A stretch of DNA of 64,000 bases from Wuchereria bancrofti (lineage: Eukaryota > Nematoda > Chromadorea > Rhabditida > Onchocercidae). This document shows, piece by piece, positions 50,201 to 64,000 of the stretch; positions within the stretch are counted from its first letter, which is position 1, and each line of letters opens with the position of its first letter. The translations under genes and the position numbers were made by a program. The notes under the pieces are model-generated. The model searched no databases. It saw only the letters and a list, made by a program, of their open reading frames with translations, and was not told the origin of the DNA. Location: contig SSBO01000001.1 in NCBI GenBank assembly GCA_005281725.1, positions 3,642,399 to 3,706,398 of the forward strand, in the 5' to 3' direction.

Positions 50201-53200
50201 TCTTCAACTCAAACATGCAATAAAAACATTATGAAAAAAAGCAGTGTGAATGTCATCAGTTGTTGAAAATCAATTTGTTGAAATGAAGTCGTTAAATAGA
50301 GAAGTTAATAAAATGAAGACACTCGATGTATGAGTAGAGCATGAAGCCAGCACTGCACACCCTAACTCATACCCTCGGTCTCTTTCCGACCTGCTGAACA
50401 CGACGCCACTTCTCTGAATCACGTCTACCGGATTCCTTGCGACGTATGTAGCCACGCCATTCAAAGCGCAAATTTAGTTCACGTCTTGGAGGGTCTGTGG
50501 CTTCCGGAAGAGTTATCTTCCGCTTCAAAATTACTGTTTCATGCGGTTCCAACAGAGGATGCGTTACACCATCGAAATGGGTTCGAGCGCCAAAGGCGAC
50601 AATTGACAAACCTTCATCGAGCACCGTTACCTGTTGATCCTGCTTACCTTAAGGATTTTTCGTTAGTAGTAGATGACTGAAAATTTCATTGAAATCTCTC
50701 AAATTGTTGAGGAAAATTAATTTCCCTAAGAACCACCCAAATGTTGTTCCTCTTATTTCATTCTCTCGTCGTAACAACTCTTCCGAAACTGTCACTCAAC
50801 CATCAAATTTCACTCATTTTTTTTAAAATTTCATCCCTCACACTTGTCAATTCTTTTTGAAAATTTTTTATATATTTCTAAATTTTCATCGTCTTTTAAC
50901 TTTTAACTGCTTCTTTTCTTAAATTCTCACCTTTTTCTGTGAATTTCCTATTTGAAAATTTGTAAACCGTATATGGTTCATTATTTCTTGCCACTGTCGT
51001 TACTAAATTGCTATATATAAGGTCACGTCTTACTACTGAATAATAGATTCCGGCTGGATTCAACAATGCCTTTGCACGCCCAAATTCGTCATATTCAAAG
51101 CACCAATTTCGATTAAGTATTTCACGACAGCGAAGAAGATGACCAGGAAAGTATGAGATTTTGGTACTTTCTGGAAGAAAACGATAGATAATTAACATTA
51201 AATATATACGTAAAAAATAATCATAAAATCCGGAAAACTTTGAAATACCAATATAAATAAATGAAGAAACTAAAAAAATACAACCCACCACCACTGGGAA
51301 ATGTAATCGTTGATAATGTTCCATCAAACTGATCAAAATTTAATACTGTTTGAAGTCCTGTTGCTGTCTCCAGTAGAGTTTTTCCATCATCTGTTTGATG
51401 AAGTCGCAAAATATGTCCACCAGTACCAGTTATTTGCGACAAACGACCAAGACTGTAATGATTGCTGGAAAAATTATTTCCTAAATCTTGAAAAATGCAA
51501 AACATTTTAAATATTAAAAAATATCTACATATTCGCAATTTTCAAATTTATCAAAAATGAACAAAAATACAAAACTTAAAGGAAAGGCTTACCTTGTGTC
51601 AACGTCGTATGTGAAAGTGAATATAGTGTCTCCAGTAAGAAGATTAACAGTGTTCACATGGAGACCGGCCTTGTTAAATACGTAAATTTCTTTAGTATGA
51701 GGACTGTGGATACGGTATTGCTGAGTTATTTCATCATATATTGCAGTAGGTTTTTGAAGTTTTTTAATTTTAAAATTGCCCTATAAAAACATTTCAAATT
51801 CAAATATTGATTAAATCCAGGTATAATGAATGCAAGTACATAAAAATATCCCAATAGTTTGACTATTCAAGGTTCCGAATCAGTGTTTAAATATATATAT
51901 TTAGCAATGAAATGTTTCTATTAGTTATAGTAACACAACTATTACTCAATCGTCGTAATACTACAGCATCAGCATAAAAGTTTCAGTGTTTTAGAAAACT
52001 TAGAAGTACCTTATCAGCTATATACACCATTCCATTTGAATCAACAGCCACGGCCGATGGAGAATGAAGAAAAGCAGAAGTTGCAACAGTTGAGTGAAGA
52101 TCTTCACATGGACAATTTGTACGATCACAGTCACATCTGCTCAACTTTCCAGCTACTACTTTTGAACGATTATCTGGATAGATAGCTCGAATCTGAAAAC
52201 ATCATAGACTCAAAGATCATTCTTCCCAGACTACCACTGCAATGTCAATCATGTCATTAAGGGACTTTCAAACGAATTATGATTCGTTTCCTCTCTGTTC
52301 AGCACCATCCATTATATCATCCAGCATACAACATTAACGAATTTTCCTTTCTCGATATGCTCCATTTCAAACCTTTATAATTGCTATAATTTTTTAATTA
52401 AAAACGTCAAAAAATGCCTGCTTCAATTAAGGTTATCATAAACAAAGGCCAAACCTGATTGATTTTTTTATTGTTTGTTTCGACAATGTATATAGTAGAA
52501 TCTGGTGCTACAGTAATGGACCGTGCTTCTGTTAGCGGTCGTTGTGGTAACAAATCACCTGCTAGTGTTTTCATCTGTTCGCATTCAGTAAGTGTCCCAG
52601 CTACCACTGTGCCCATACCAGTATCCAGTGATATACGATATATCACACTTGTATCGAGTATGTACAGTCTATTATTTAGCATATCCACGGCAAGTGATGT
52701 TGGCCAAACCTTACATTCATTTATATTTATATTTATATATTGGAAATAAAAATAAATAAAAGTTGTTTTAGTTCTGAATTCTGAAGAATTTTTACTAATG
52801 AGAACGACAAAAAAACTGGAAAACAGACAGTAATAAGGATATGTTGAAGATATTGCTTAGACCAATGCCTACCAAAGTCATTTGAAGCCATAAACAGAGC
52901 CATAACTTACAGTAATGATATCTGATAAATTCGTATAATCAACTATACATGGACGTTGCCCATTCCCACGTTCTTCAATCAACGTATTGATCTGTCTCTC
53001 TCGATCTACAATCCTATAAACTGCATTACATTATTTCAGTAATTTAAATTTTTGAGTTCGATTAGAAATTCCATCACTACAGGTCGATGCATTGCATGGA
53101 TTTGTAGAAAAATACGAAATATTACTATAGAAAAAAAGCATAATGCTTAAAAGTATAATATTTCACATCTTACCTGATACGTCTACTATCAGCGATATAT

Positions 53201-56200
53201 AAATTTCCATATTCGTCAAAAGCAATGCCTTTGGGGAAGGTAAGTTGAGACGAATCTGCGGCCCCACCATCACCACAACGTTCGCTTGAACTGGGACATA
53301 TACTTCCATCACCAACCACCACGTTGTAATTTGTTGTCAGATCTGTTGTACTATCTATATCTTTATTTACTTGCCATATCTGAGCACGTATCGGTAACGA
53401 AATAAAAAGAGAATCAGTTAGCGGATCGATAGCCAAGTAGTAAGGATGTGCTGTATCCGATATGCTGTAATATTATTCAATCAAATCACAAGTGGAAAAA
53501 CAATTAGAATTATTCATGATGATCCAAGGAACTTGAGAACACATATCAAGGATATTTAAACGCGATTCTCTCCCCTCCGTTCTGCGACCTAATTTAGACT
53601 TAACATCAAACTAATTTGGAAATTTCACAAAAATTCAATAAAAAAGCAAAAGGAAGGGAAACCTGAGTTCCAGCAAAGAAACAAGCATTCTGTTGGGTGT
53701 CAAACGACGTATTAAATTGTAATCACCAATGTACAGTGAACCATCACTTCCCACACATAACGCATCAGGGCGGAAAAGACGTGCATCACTATAACAACGC
53801 ATTATATCATCAGTAATTTAAGAAATACTTCTACAATAAACAACAAAATTATTTTTTACAGTAACGCTGTCATATTTATGGTTATGTGAATGAGATACTA
53901 ATTCATATTTCACAATGGAATATGTAAAATATAATACGAAAGTAACTTTTATCGTGTGAACTTTAGGAGAGTAAGAAGTAGAAGTACTTTGCAAGTGCAT
54001 CACAAAATGGGCAGTTAATAGGACGTTGTTGGTCACTACCAACTACTGTTATTAATAACGGAGCAGCTTCATCCAAAAACACTTTTATACCATCACCTTT
54101 CTCCAGTACATCTATAAACAACAATTTGTGCTCAGAAGATCAGATGGCAACAAGCTTTAGACAAAGCAATACAGTGGACTGATCAATTGTCCAGCAAATG
54201 GACACAACTTAGAGAAGTGATTAAAATACATACTGTGTATAATGTCGTAATGATGGTGGACGCTCAATGACCAACCGCCTAACATAAAGCGGTTAGCACG
54301 ATGTCCTTCCAGTTTCACAAGGCGATGAATCCAGGCAATACTTCTGCTGCAGTCTTCATATTCGTATCCAACCGATACTACGGGTAAAGTCATTTTATTT
54401 TAAGAAAATATTTCTAAGGAAAATTTTCTCGGAAATCTTTAAGTTTAAACTACAACTTTGTAAGGTTACCTTTAGCATTAACTAATCCGCTTACAGTCTG
54501 AGTGTAAACATTCGTCTGCTCCCACGAATAAGTGTATGTTAAATTCGGCATGGCCGAAAAAACTGTATGAAAATGATTGCCAGCAACATTGACAGACAGA
54601 TGGACTAAACGAATTTCTTCCGGAATGCGACTTGGAAGTAACTCGATAAGCAACGTACTGTGATAGCCATCAGCAAACGAACTATCATATACGAGATATA
54701 CTTCATTCGTGGTAGGTATCTTAAAACCTTAGAGCAATAATGGAAGACAAATGATAATAGAAAAATTGCAAATAAAAAAATAAAAAGTTTACGGAAAGCG
54801 AGTCAATCAATCTAGAAACTGAGGAATGTATATAACTTGATACATTTCATTCGATTGTGATCTTAAATGCTTGCTTTCAAATTTCAAATTTGATCTACCT
54901 TTCAAAAATTTCATCCACAATGTAATTAACAGTAAATGGATCGAATTTCGGGAAGGGAACTAAAGACGAGATTACATGAAGTCAACGAATTAGTCTTGAA
55001 ACTATGAAAGAAAATTTTATGACGAGAACCTCACCGGAATGGAATCGAAGGATTTTCCAGAGTCAGCTAGCAGTTGAACACTATATGATGAAGAGGTAAG
55101 TTTCCCGGAATATTGGCTTGTATGCCACGATGCGAACATGGCAGGAGCTAAACGATTGGTAGCGTAATACTGTCGGCACTTTTCACTGATTTCCAATCGT
55201 CCATTTACAACTACTGCCTTTAATCCGGCCAGAGCTATTACTATGGCGATTTAAAACGTAATTTGAGAGAACGAAATTCAAATGTATCAAACTCCTCAAA
55301 CTAAGAATCTTTCTTTTATGTATCTGGATGTATTCTTAGTCCTTTGAGCATACCAGGCTCCACTACCTTTGCAGTTCCTTTATTAACAGCAATATATGTC
55401 CCCTCCATAAAACGTTCGCCAGATACATGAAATAATCATCACTTACTATGCTATTTTCTTAATGACTTCTAAGCAGATGAATGAATGAATGAGCCCAGCA
55501 AAAGACCCTTTTAATTATTCGTGTGTGCGTGCGACATTTACGCCTTGCGTAGTGTAGTTTTTGAAGTAAAATGTCATCTGTGTTGAAGCATACAATGACA
55601 GTAAAGTAATGAAAAGAGAAAACACCCTTCGTATGTGAAGTCTTCCCAAAAAGGTGAGAGAAATGGAAGAAAGGAAGATAATTATAAGACAATTAAGAAG
55701 GAAGCTTTGAACCACTTTATACTTTATTAAGCACATTAGTCTGTTACTGCTTATTCGATATACAGTAAGCCTATGACCATAAAATCCAAAGTTAATAATT
55801 TGAGGAGAAAAAAAATTTAGAGAAAGAGCACAAATAGAGACTCCTGACATTTCCTGTAATGTTTGGCTTAATTCATTTTTTTCGATATTGTATATGTCAG
55901 AAACTATGGCTACATTGATTCACAACTTCAAGTAAAGGAACATGCATTAAATCTTGCAATTTCTAGCATATTATGATTCTGTAACTGAAACTCAACACCT
56001 GTTCTTAACCTGTTCAAATTTTGAAATCCTTTTAATTGAATTTTTTTAAGACGTTCTAAAAAATAACTTACCGTCGGCCCCAGTCGCATCGTTATATCAC
56101 CCACGTAAACAATCTCATTCCACGGTATATAGAAACTCTTTTCGAGCTTTTCAAACGGTTTTCTCATAAACTGCAAAGTTATTGTCTTGCCACCATTAAC

Positions 56201-59200
56201 CACTAGATCAAAAGCACCTCCATTATCCTCACTACGACTCAACGTGAAACCCGTCAATGTTGGATGCCTTGCCTCTGCAATACGCACACCTGTAAGCGGT
56301 GAACCATCTTCGGTCAGAACTCGTCCGCGAATGACTGACACAAAACTGTAACATGACTATTATAGGTAACACTAATGCTTTATTATTTTTTTAAATAAAT
56401 TTTTAATACTTGCTTTGAAAAGAGATAAAACACTCGTCAAGTTGAGCTAAACTTGTTGCTAATAGAGTAAATAATTCAATGTTCGAATTTTAAATTTAAC
56501 ATTAAAAAAGATCATCAAGCACTATGATTCTTCAATTTGATTCTTAACATTTTCATTCCTACTTTCTGCCTCTGATACATGCGAAAAAAATTAGATTATA
56601 ACCTTTCATTGAAATAGCGTTCATCTGCATAGCGCTGTACGGAGTCACGTTGAATCAAAAATTTAATTTGCTGAAAAACAGAAATTGAAATGAAAAGAAG
56701 CTTATTATCTTATATTAAATCAGACGACATAAGCTCACCTGATAGAAATTACCATTTACAGATGGTATCACCTTTAAAAGTACATCTCGTGGTTGTATGA
56801 CAGTGACGCACATTTGACTTGATGAACAGCTACTATCCACACAGCATTCCGAATCTTCGCAATCTATTAGACCGTCTAAAATGATTCAAAATAAATTCCC
56901 ACATTTCTAAAAGGAATTTAATTCCTAATTTACAATCGACTCTTCCCAGCATGATCCATTTTTTCTTTCTGTTATAAAACTTGACAGTGATACCATTATC
57001 ATTGTCAACACCATCACTACAACTTGACTCGACTGGCAGAGAACAGTTCTCGCCAAAATATGATGTATGACATGCACATTTCCATTGTCCCGAAAACAAC
57101 CGACAAACACCATGTCCATTGCAATCATTAATACAGCCAGCTGAAAGTCATTACTTTTTACAGTTTTTATATCCAAATTAACAAGAATATTACAATACTC
57201 TTTTAAACAGTATTGGAACAGCTACCATTAAGGAACTGAATTAAATTCATAACAGTACGATGCTGAATAGATGATATGTCCGAAAGTTTATTTCAGTATT
57301 TTAAAACAAACCAATATAACAATTTTCTCCATTCCAACCCTTACCGCACATGCAAGTACCATTATTGCAATGTCCATGCTGTTCACATCCAGGAAGACAT
57401 TTCCGCTCCGTGCAGTCCATACCTGTCCATCCTTCATCACAAACGCATATACCATTACCACATTTACCGTTCATGCACTCCACTTCACATCGTTCTATAA
57501 ATTTCAACTAATTTAAGAGTCAAACTTGATTAAGTGAGCAACAGTGGCAATGAAAGATCAATCGGGATCTCAAATATTTGAGACAAAAAACCAGAATCTC
57601 TATGAATTTCTTATTGAATTTCATTAATAACCTAATTCACATTTGCTTCCATGATATCCAGGAATACAAATGCACAGGCCTGACTCTGAATCAACTCTTC
57701 CACGATTGGCACAAGCTGAATCTGCGTCTGATTCTGGTTCGCTGTCGCGTAACAGAAGTTCTTTACCGATGCAACTCTCCGCTGGATATATTTCATCACA
57801 CTGTTCCCCGCGATATCCATCCTCGCAGTAACATTTCTCGTTATGACACACACCGTGACCACTACATTGAGAATCCTTGCAATCTTTCTAAAAAACTAAC
57901 GCATTCAAAGTTAAGATAGAACTAAATTTTCTTTGTAGATCCGCTTATTTATGATAGCCAATTAATCAATGGAAGCCTAAAGTAAAGGTAAGAAGAGCAA
58001 TGCATTGGAATTACTTTCAATAAGATTAACAAATGTATGAGATATGATAATTACATGAAATTTATCACTTCGAACACATTTTCAGTTCCGACCTTATCAT
58101 AAAATTCGAAGATATACTCTTGGTGCAAGGTGATAACTTATCACACTGTATTCCACTCAAATATAAATTATTTTCAGTAAAGTTGTTTAACATTTATGTG
58201 CTTAAAAAAATGCAAAATAAATACCTTATCACAGAAAGTACCCTTCCAGCCAATGTCGCATTCGCAATCACCGAACTGATTACATTGACCATGGCCATTG
58301 CAGTTAGGTACTTCGCACCAGTGCGTCAATAAGTCACAATCACGACCTTTGTAACCTTCATGGCATATACATTGACCACCAGAAAATATTCCATTTCCAC
58401 TGCACAGTACTGGACATGAATCTTGAAACAAAGCTAACACTTTAAGATTATTTTATCAAATACTTCAGAATCTTTGTAATGTATTTTAATTTACTAAAGG
58501 ATGCAGGAAGTCCATATTTTATCGATTTGTAATTAAATCTAGCATAATCACACTAAGTGAGTTTCTATAAAAATCGTGAAAGCATCCAACATGCATCCCC
58601 AGAAATCCTACGATATTTAGCGCCACATGATCCCCCTTAGTACGTCTACTCTGAAAGAATAAATTTCATAGGCTGAGTTTAACGTTAATTATTCACTTCA
58701 TCTGTTTAATGGTCCCTTAATTCATTATATTTTTTTGTGACAAATATATTTCAAGAGATTAGTCACAAACTCCCATAGCTGAAGTAGCAATCGTCCGTTT
58801 GCTTTGTAATGTAAAAAGGAGCGATTGCTTTTGGAATTCGGTGAAACGACCTTTGTACCCTTCCGTGGAGGAGGAAGAAAATGCTGGATAATGTGAATCA
58901 CAATTTCTCAATCTTCCCTTCTCACGAGTACCTCTCACCACAATTTTACACATTCATCCAGAGTTTTATATCTTTTCATCGCATCTTATACATACCTTCT
59001 CTATCCCTTACTCATCTGTTCATTTCTTTTCTCAAATTTGATTTTAGTCTATTGACTTTAGTCTGTATTTGTATTATAATTAAACAACAGATGCCATATT
59101 AATTGCTTCCAAAATTTCAATGAATGACCAACTTTCTTCGCAGTAAGTTCCGCTGTATCCCGGAAAACAATAACATTTACCATCTTTGCACTGCCCATGT

Positions 59201-62200
59201 CCTGTACAATCATAACGACAATCATTGGTCCTTTCGTCCGCCACCTGATCAGCAATCACCGCAGCAACAAGACGTATTGGGAATGGCTGATATGGTTTAT
59301 TTAAATTATTGGGAAAACAAATGCTTGTGAATCGCTATTATGACCATCACTGATCTTTTATCCGATTATTGAAGAATGAACTTCTGATAATTAACTAGAG
59401 AGCAACCAAGCTCTAGAGAGCATCATATATCAAGCACTTTAAACTCATCTAAATAAAATCAGTTTTAGAACTCCAAAAAAGATTTGCTAACGAAGTTTGA
59501 TATCTGGATGCAAAACTAAGAAGACCTAATCAAATTTGAAAGACTTATTCTCTACGGACTGTGCTCAAGATGCAGTCTTCCAAGCTCTTATATCGACTCA
59601 AGTCATAATTAGAAATTCCTATTTTAATTTGAAGTTAAGTAACCTGTAAGATATCATTCAGTAGTCCAATATGCCATCGTCCACTTAGCAAGTAGTGTGT
59701 CAGGATCGCTGTTCGGAACAACTGCAATAAGTAATTACTTGCTCTCATTGTTCCTCGAAGATCAAAACCTTCCAATAGTTAGTTCAAACAGCCGTACTAA
59801 TTAATCAACATTTCTTCCAGAGATCACTTACAGCGGCACCACAGACATCACAGCATAGGTGATATAATAATAAGTGAACAAAAATTAAGTCATTGAACCT
59901 TTTTAGCTAACAATTGTTTTCCAATCAATATCGTGAATAGCAAATCGATAATTATATGATTTTCCATTTTAATACAAGTAAAATTTCAAACTCCTTTCTT
60001 TCTGAAAGAATGGCAAGCAGCCTTCTTCAGGTTGAATTCAAAAATGCGCTAACGTGAAATTAACAGAAATCAATGGATTTAATAGCTACTGTTCCATGCT
60101 TCAAACTCTTTCAGCTAGCAGCTTTTTTGCTAAGGAACTGGTATAAAACAATTCGGTGTACATAAGGCATAAATTTAAGCTACAAACCGGTGTGAAACGT
60201 TTCAATCGGATGTCTGACGAATTTCCGGAAAGGGTTAACCAGTCTGCATGAACAATATCCATGAAATCATGGGTAGCCGGTGAAGGTAATGCTGTTCGTC
60301 TACCATAAATGACCAACTGTGCTTGTGGGTCGACGGATATATTGAAAATTATTCGACTATTCTTTTGCACCGAGAAATATCTGCAAAAGAACAACAACAT
60401 TAGTTTAATGATGATAATGTTTGAAATCTTGTATTAAAATAGAAAATAAAATAAAAAGTATTATGCAAATTCTATTATACAAATAACTCTATCCTAACTA
60501 TTTTCATAAATGTATAAAATATACAAAATTTATAAAAAACACAAGACAGAACTAATGATGATAAGGCTAATTTATAGATGGAATTAGTGAAAGAAAAAAC
60601 GAATAATCAAATACTTTTTTCCATCTCCAACCAAACTTTTTATTGCCCTAAAATAAAAAAACATTGATTTTTGTATTTTCATAAATGTCATTCAGCATTG
60701 TACGCCAAAAATATAATCAATGAGGAGAAACATACGAATAAACAATAACTCCTGGAGGTAGATCGGCTTCGATTTGTTGTCCCAATTCGAAACTTTCGGG
60801 TAATGGCTTTAAAACAGTTGCTTTAATATGTACATCACGCCATGTACCTGAAGGGAATAGGCCTGTTGACGCTGATGAATACACTGACTTGGTTGACTGC
60901 TCACACACATATCGAGAATTATCACTTCCTAACAGTACTGTAAAAAGGAATATCAGAAAAAAGCATTCTAAAACTGGGAAATGAAGACATAAAGAGCGAA
61001 TTAAAATATCGATGTTATCAGTACTAAATACAAATCCTACAAATTCAGGATATAAACAATATCAATCAAAAATTATACATTATGTTTGACTTCAGAAAAT
61101 GATTTGAGCAAATGCTGAAGTGGACCGAAAATTAGATTGAACTCTCTCGCAGTTTTTAACTGAGTGAGAGATTAAGTAATACTTAAGGGCATAACGATGA
61201 AACATCGATAAAAATATTCCAAAAGTTTTCAAAATTGAAATGTTTTTTGAGTTTTCTTCTTCCTTTTTTTCTAACTTTATTTAAGATACAAACAACAAAC
61301 GGAGGTTAATAAAAGAACTAACACTTACACAAAAGTATAGTGAAACAGGTAAAGGCAAAAGAAAGAAGTAATATGGCAAGAGTCCTCCAATTACAAAAAG
61401 GTTTCAATCTTTTCTTGTCCATCGCTGTTGGATGACATTTATCCTGAGACATCTTATTTAGATCGAAATCGCCATCACTGATATGTCGCTGTTTGGAAAG
61501 GACAGATTCACAGTGAGGTATTTGTGGATTCGATTTTAAAGGCACATTTTGTAGTGTCGAAAAATTAGTTCTGCAATGTAAACTTAGATAGACGTAATTA
61601 ATCAAAAAATGAATAAATTTTCAAAAACTTCATTAATAAAAAGATTTGACAATAAATGTCTCCATAATAAGAAGACGGATTAATTTGACAGAAACTGAAT
61701 GAAAATTTAGACCAGTCCTGGTCTCTTAATTTTCTCCTTCTATCATATCACCTAAAGACAAATGCTCTTTCGAATCACAGTCCTTGAAGAAAAAAGTGCC
61801 GAAATATTAAACCTTAGAATGGTAAAGGTAAACAACAAATCATCTTTTAAAATCAAATTTCGCAGTGCAAAATCAGAATAAACTGAAAATCATTTCGAAT
61901 CATAGAAATCTTAGGTCGTAACAATACAGCTGCCAAATTATGTTTTGATTTATGTTTAAACTGCTTATTACATCGAATCAGGTGGGAAAATTAGCTATTT
62001 CGGTGAGACGAAATTATACTGAGAAAGATAAAGCCACTCAAGAATATCATTTAAAAGTTTTTTGAATTACCAGTGAGTGTGAATGTAATTATGAATATTA
62101 AGCTAAGACAAAGATTTAAATTCAAATTAAAATTGAATAAATTACGGAGCATAAGCCAGTGAAGCTATTGAAAATGGACTAGTGAGTGGTAAAGCTATAC

Positions 62201-63472
62201 CAGAGTTAGCGACACTAATTAGATTTGATATAATTGAAGAGGCGGTGAGCACATAAAATCATTGGAGCCATTGTATGAAGTCACTGAACCAAACGACAAT
62301 AACGGAAAACAATAACAATCATACAATTAAATACACTTGTAAGCATTCTTGACACGCATGCTCAAATGACTCGTGGTGACATCGAACATTTGGAAATTTA
62401 ATGAATATTCTTAACAATAACATTATGCTTTCATGCGAAAATATCAAGTATCAAACAAACAGATCTATCCGATATTGAAACATTAATTGAATTTTGTGGA
62501 TTCTTAACTGACATTATAAGAAATGGTTAATTGGCTGTGTATTTTTACAAGTACATAAACTGTTAAATGTTAGTTGCTTATTATCGAAGTGACAAATTAA
62601 AGCATTGTAAGCTCTGAGTTTTTGTATTTATGTATGTTAACTTGAAATAGCCGACTTTTAATCTTTTAATATTTGCTATGCAGTAAACATCCTGTAGCAC
62701 TTCCACTGTCAGCGATCATCTAATCCGGGAAATTAGTATTTCTAAATAATGATTGGAAGACTACGTATCTTTTCTTGATCCTACTTGAGTGTTGATAAGA
62801 GTATGAATGACTCATCATCAGTTTATATCGAAGCTCTAAATGTAAGAATAGACACATTCTGTTTGCTGTCATAATTTCCTCAACATTTTGACATCAATAC
62901 TGTATGATCATATGTTCTGTTCGTCATTTAAGAATCTAACGGAAGTATGAGTCTGACTTTGCTAACTCTACCCTCCTAATTTGATGTCAAGGCAACATAC
63001 ACTTGGATCTCTGAAACTCTTTATTGGGTTAGCCACTAAGTCACTCTCCTTTATATATATATATATTCCTTCAGCAGATTGAATACTAAATTTCGAAAAA
63101 TAGCAAATGTACTACAAAGGCAAAAACGGAGTCCACATTTGGTATGGTCAGTGCACACAATGTAATTGTACGGAGAGTTAGTACATACCTGTCGTATGAC
63201 TACTGCTACATTTTTGAGGGAAACAAATGTTAAAATGAAAGAAAAGAAGGCCGAATGCAGATATTATTGAACTTGTTGAACTATCAGAATGATTCTGAAA
63301 ATCGATCGATAAATCTGTCTCTAATCACTCAGGATTCACACCAAATGATTCATATATGATTTCTTGTATCTATGCAAGTTATCTTATTGCACTATCATTA
63401 AAATATATGTTGTTACTACTTACTTTTCGTATTGATGATTGTGGGGTGATAAAGATGACGCTGTTGTATGAC
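44226..63472 (-). CDS. ten-1: Teneurin (TEN-1), N-terminus beyond window
   Basis: Type II transmembrane adhesion receptor for axon guidance, gonad and basement-membrane integrity. Part of the cytoplasmic domain is in the exons at 63424-63472 and about 61331-61583; the membrane segment is LAILLLSFAFTCFTILLCK. The ectodomain has, in order: QAQLVIYGRRTALPSP; eight EGF repeats at about 59280-56830 (e.g. CTGHGQCKDGKCYCFPGYSG); SCSDGVDNDNDGLIDCEDSE; SVIRGRVLTEDGSPLTGVRI and FDLVVNGGKTITLQF; SVGYEYEDCSRSIAWIHRLV; GGWSLSVHHHYD; and NHL-type repeats (FPKGIAFDEYGNLYIADSRR). YD/RHS repeats follow at about 51760-46010, with INGRNVFTIEYD, PLGYRHQFDDPLTGIVILGP and ARPYDTFVGRFMS. The C-terminal part has WMEMCGFSLSQALPSAP and the GHH-type domain IIWNDEVERARYGTITRHSW and TKSELSQLHLEGLVSGYEL. 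A shifted C-terminal exon is possible: a strong donor (CGTCCAC before GTAAGT) lies just before the stop read here at 44226. Exons and phases are consistent wherever checked. Confidence 0.95.
48998..49017. repeat. TA microsatellite in a ten-1 intron
   Basis: Pure TA dinucleotide run within the intron between YD-repeat exons; likely length-polymorphic. Confidence 0.8.
61584..63423 (-). other. Large 5' intron of ten-1
   Basis: About 1.8 kb between the 49-nt cytoplasmic exon and the exon that carries the transmembrane segment. Non-coding on both strands; AT-rich, with a TA run at 63053-63065. It could hold an internal promoter, since a short form starting at a methionine just before the membrane segment (MSQDKCHPTAMDKK) would be possible, but no promoter element was recognised. 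Confidence 0.5.
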
Positions 63473-64000
63473 CTGGAAAAATAATATTTTATTCTCCTGA
63501 TTTGTTCATTTCGCTAAATGCTAAGTAAAAGTATAAGTAAAAATTAATGGAAAAATGTATGAGTAATAACACATTTTAATCCCTCAAAAATTTCCAAATC
63601 ACTCGTCTATATAATTTTTTCTTCTTTTCAAAACCTAATTTGCAGCAGTATGGTGAACTGCCCTCAACAAACTTTCAAGTCTTTCAATAAAGATTTAATG
63701 ACGCTAATGAAGAATTTGTTTGCATTGACAGATTTTATGCGAAATTTTTATCGGCTTTTGATGCTTTTCAAATTCACGTGGTAACATCGAATTATTTCGA
63801 ATTAATAACATCGAATTAAATTAACTCATCATGCATAATCTAATCATACTGTCGTTATTGCTAAAGGTGAAATGTGTCAACGGGGAAGCAATTAGTTGGA
63901 TAAATGAGGCCAGCAGTTGATCCCTTCTACCCTTTCCTCAACTCTGACTGCAAATTTCTCATCGGATATCAACAATAAAACCAAAGGAATAATAATATCT
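63473..64000 (-). other. Upstream ten-1 intron to window edge
   Basis: Sequence upstream of the 63424-63472 exon. That exon begins in phase 1, so an earlier coding exon must exist; none was convincing here, and it probably lies beyond 64000. Confidence 0.5.

Noticed and set aside
44226..52000. RHS/YD repeats with a toxin-like C-terminal domain, as in bacterial polymorphic toxins
   Set aside because: They are in frame with EGF repeats, a transmembrane segment and many GT-AG introns, the layout of animal teneurins; no recent bacterial insert.
57578..57919. 113-codon plus-strand frame
   Set aside because: Antisense shadow of ten-1 EGF exons, whose cysteine pattern on the minus strand is clear.
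1..64000. CRISPR arrays, tRNA or rRNA genes, Wolbachia-derived inserts
   Set aside because: No regularly spaced repeats, no recognised tRNA or rRNA core and no bacterial-type gene were seen on reading both strands.

Overview
The window is AT-rich eukaryotic DNA with many small exons, GT-AG (and a few GC-AG) introns, and proteins whose closest recognisable relatives are metazoan. Gene content (a patched-related protein, an NRF-6/NDG-4-type acyltransferase, a teneurin), AT-rich intronic DNA and candidate trans-splice acceptors just upstream of start codons point to a nematode. The general look suggests a filarial/spirurid (clade III) worm, but the species cannot be read from the sequence. Nothing bacterial, plasmid-like, viral or CRISPR-like was seen. 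Exons were joined by eye, using splice sites, reading phase and remembered family similarity; no search was run.

Layout, left to right. (1) 1-1463, minus: 26S proteasome subunit RPN12/PSMD8, running off the left edge. (2) 1464-4471: mostly non-coding, with one weak candidate for a small secreted-protein gene and a perfect 24-bp hairpin. (3) 4472-8835, plus: coiled-coil protein with a CCDC92/CCDC74-type domain. (4) 10854-29557, minus, four genes head to tail (transcribed right to left): mitochondrial ribosomal protein S26, a WASP-interacting protein (WIP), the TFIIH helicase XPD, and an ARAP-like PH/RhoGAP/RA protein without an ArfGAP domain. XPD intron 9 carries a decayed mariner transposon. 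(5) 30597-31387, plus: Mediator subunit MED11. (6) 31667-36766, minus: NRF-6/NDG-4-type multi-pass acyltransferase. (7) 38468-43549, plus: patched-related protein with a sterol-sensing domain. (8) 44226-63472, minus: a near-complete teneurin (ten-1), from part of its cytoplasmic domain through the transmembrane segment, eight EGF repeats, NHL and YD/RHS regions to the C-terminal GHH-type domain; its 5' end lies beyond the right edge.

The genes are mostly housekeeping (proteasome, TFIIH, Mediator, mitoribosome) or cytoskeletal/cell-surface (WIP, ARAP-like, teneurin, patched-related, NRF-like) and do not form one pathway. The most notable observations are the mariner remnant, three GC-AG introns each supported by reading phase (one leaves a 5-nt first coding exon in XPD), a 43-bp tandem duplication that has recoded the C-terminus of the NRF-like protein, and the ARAP-like protein lacking ArfGAP. 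I did not find a convincing wholly new system.
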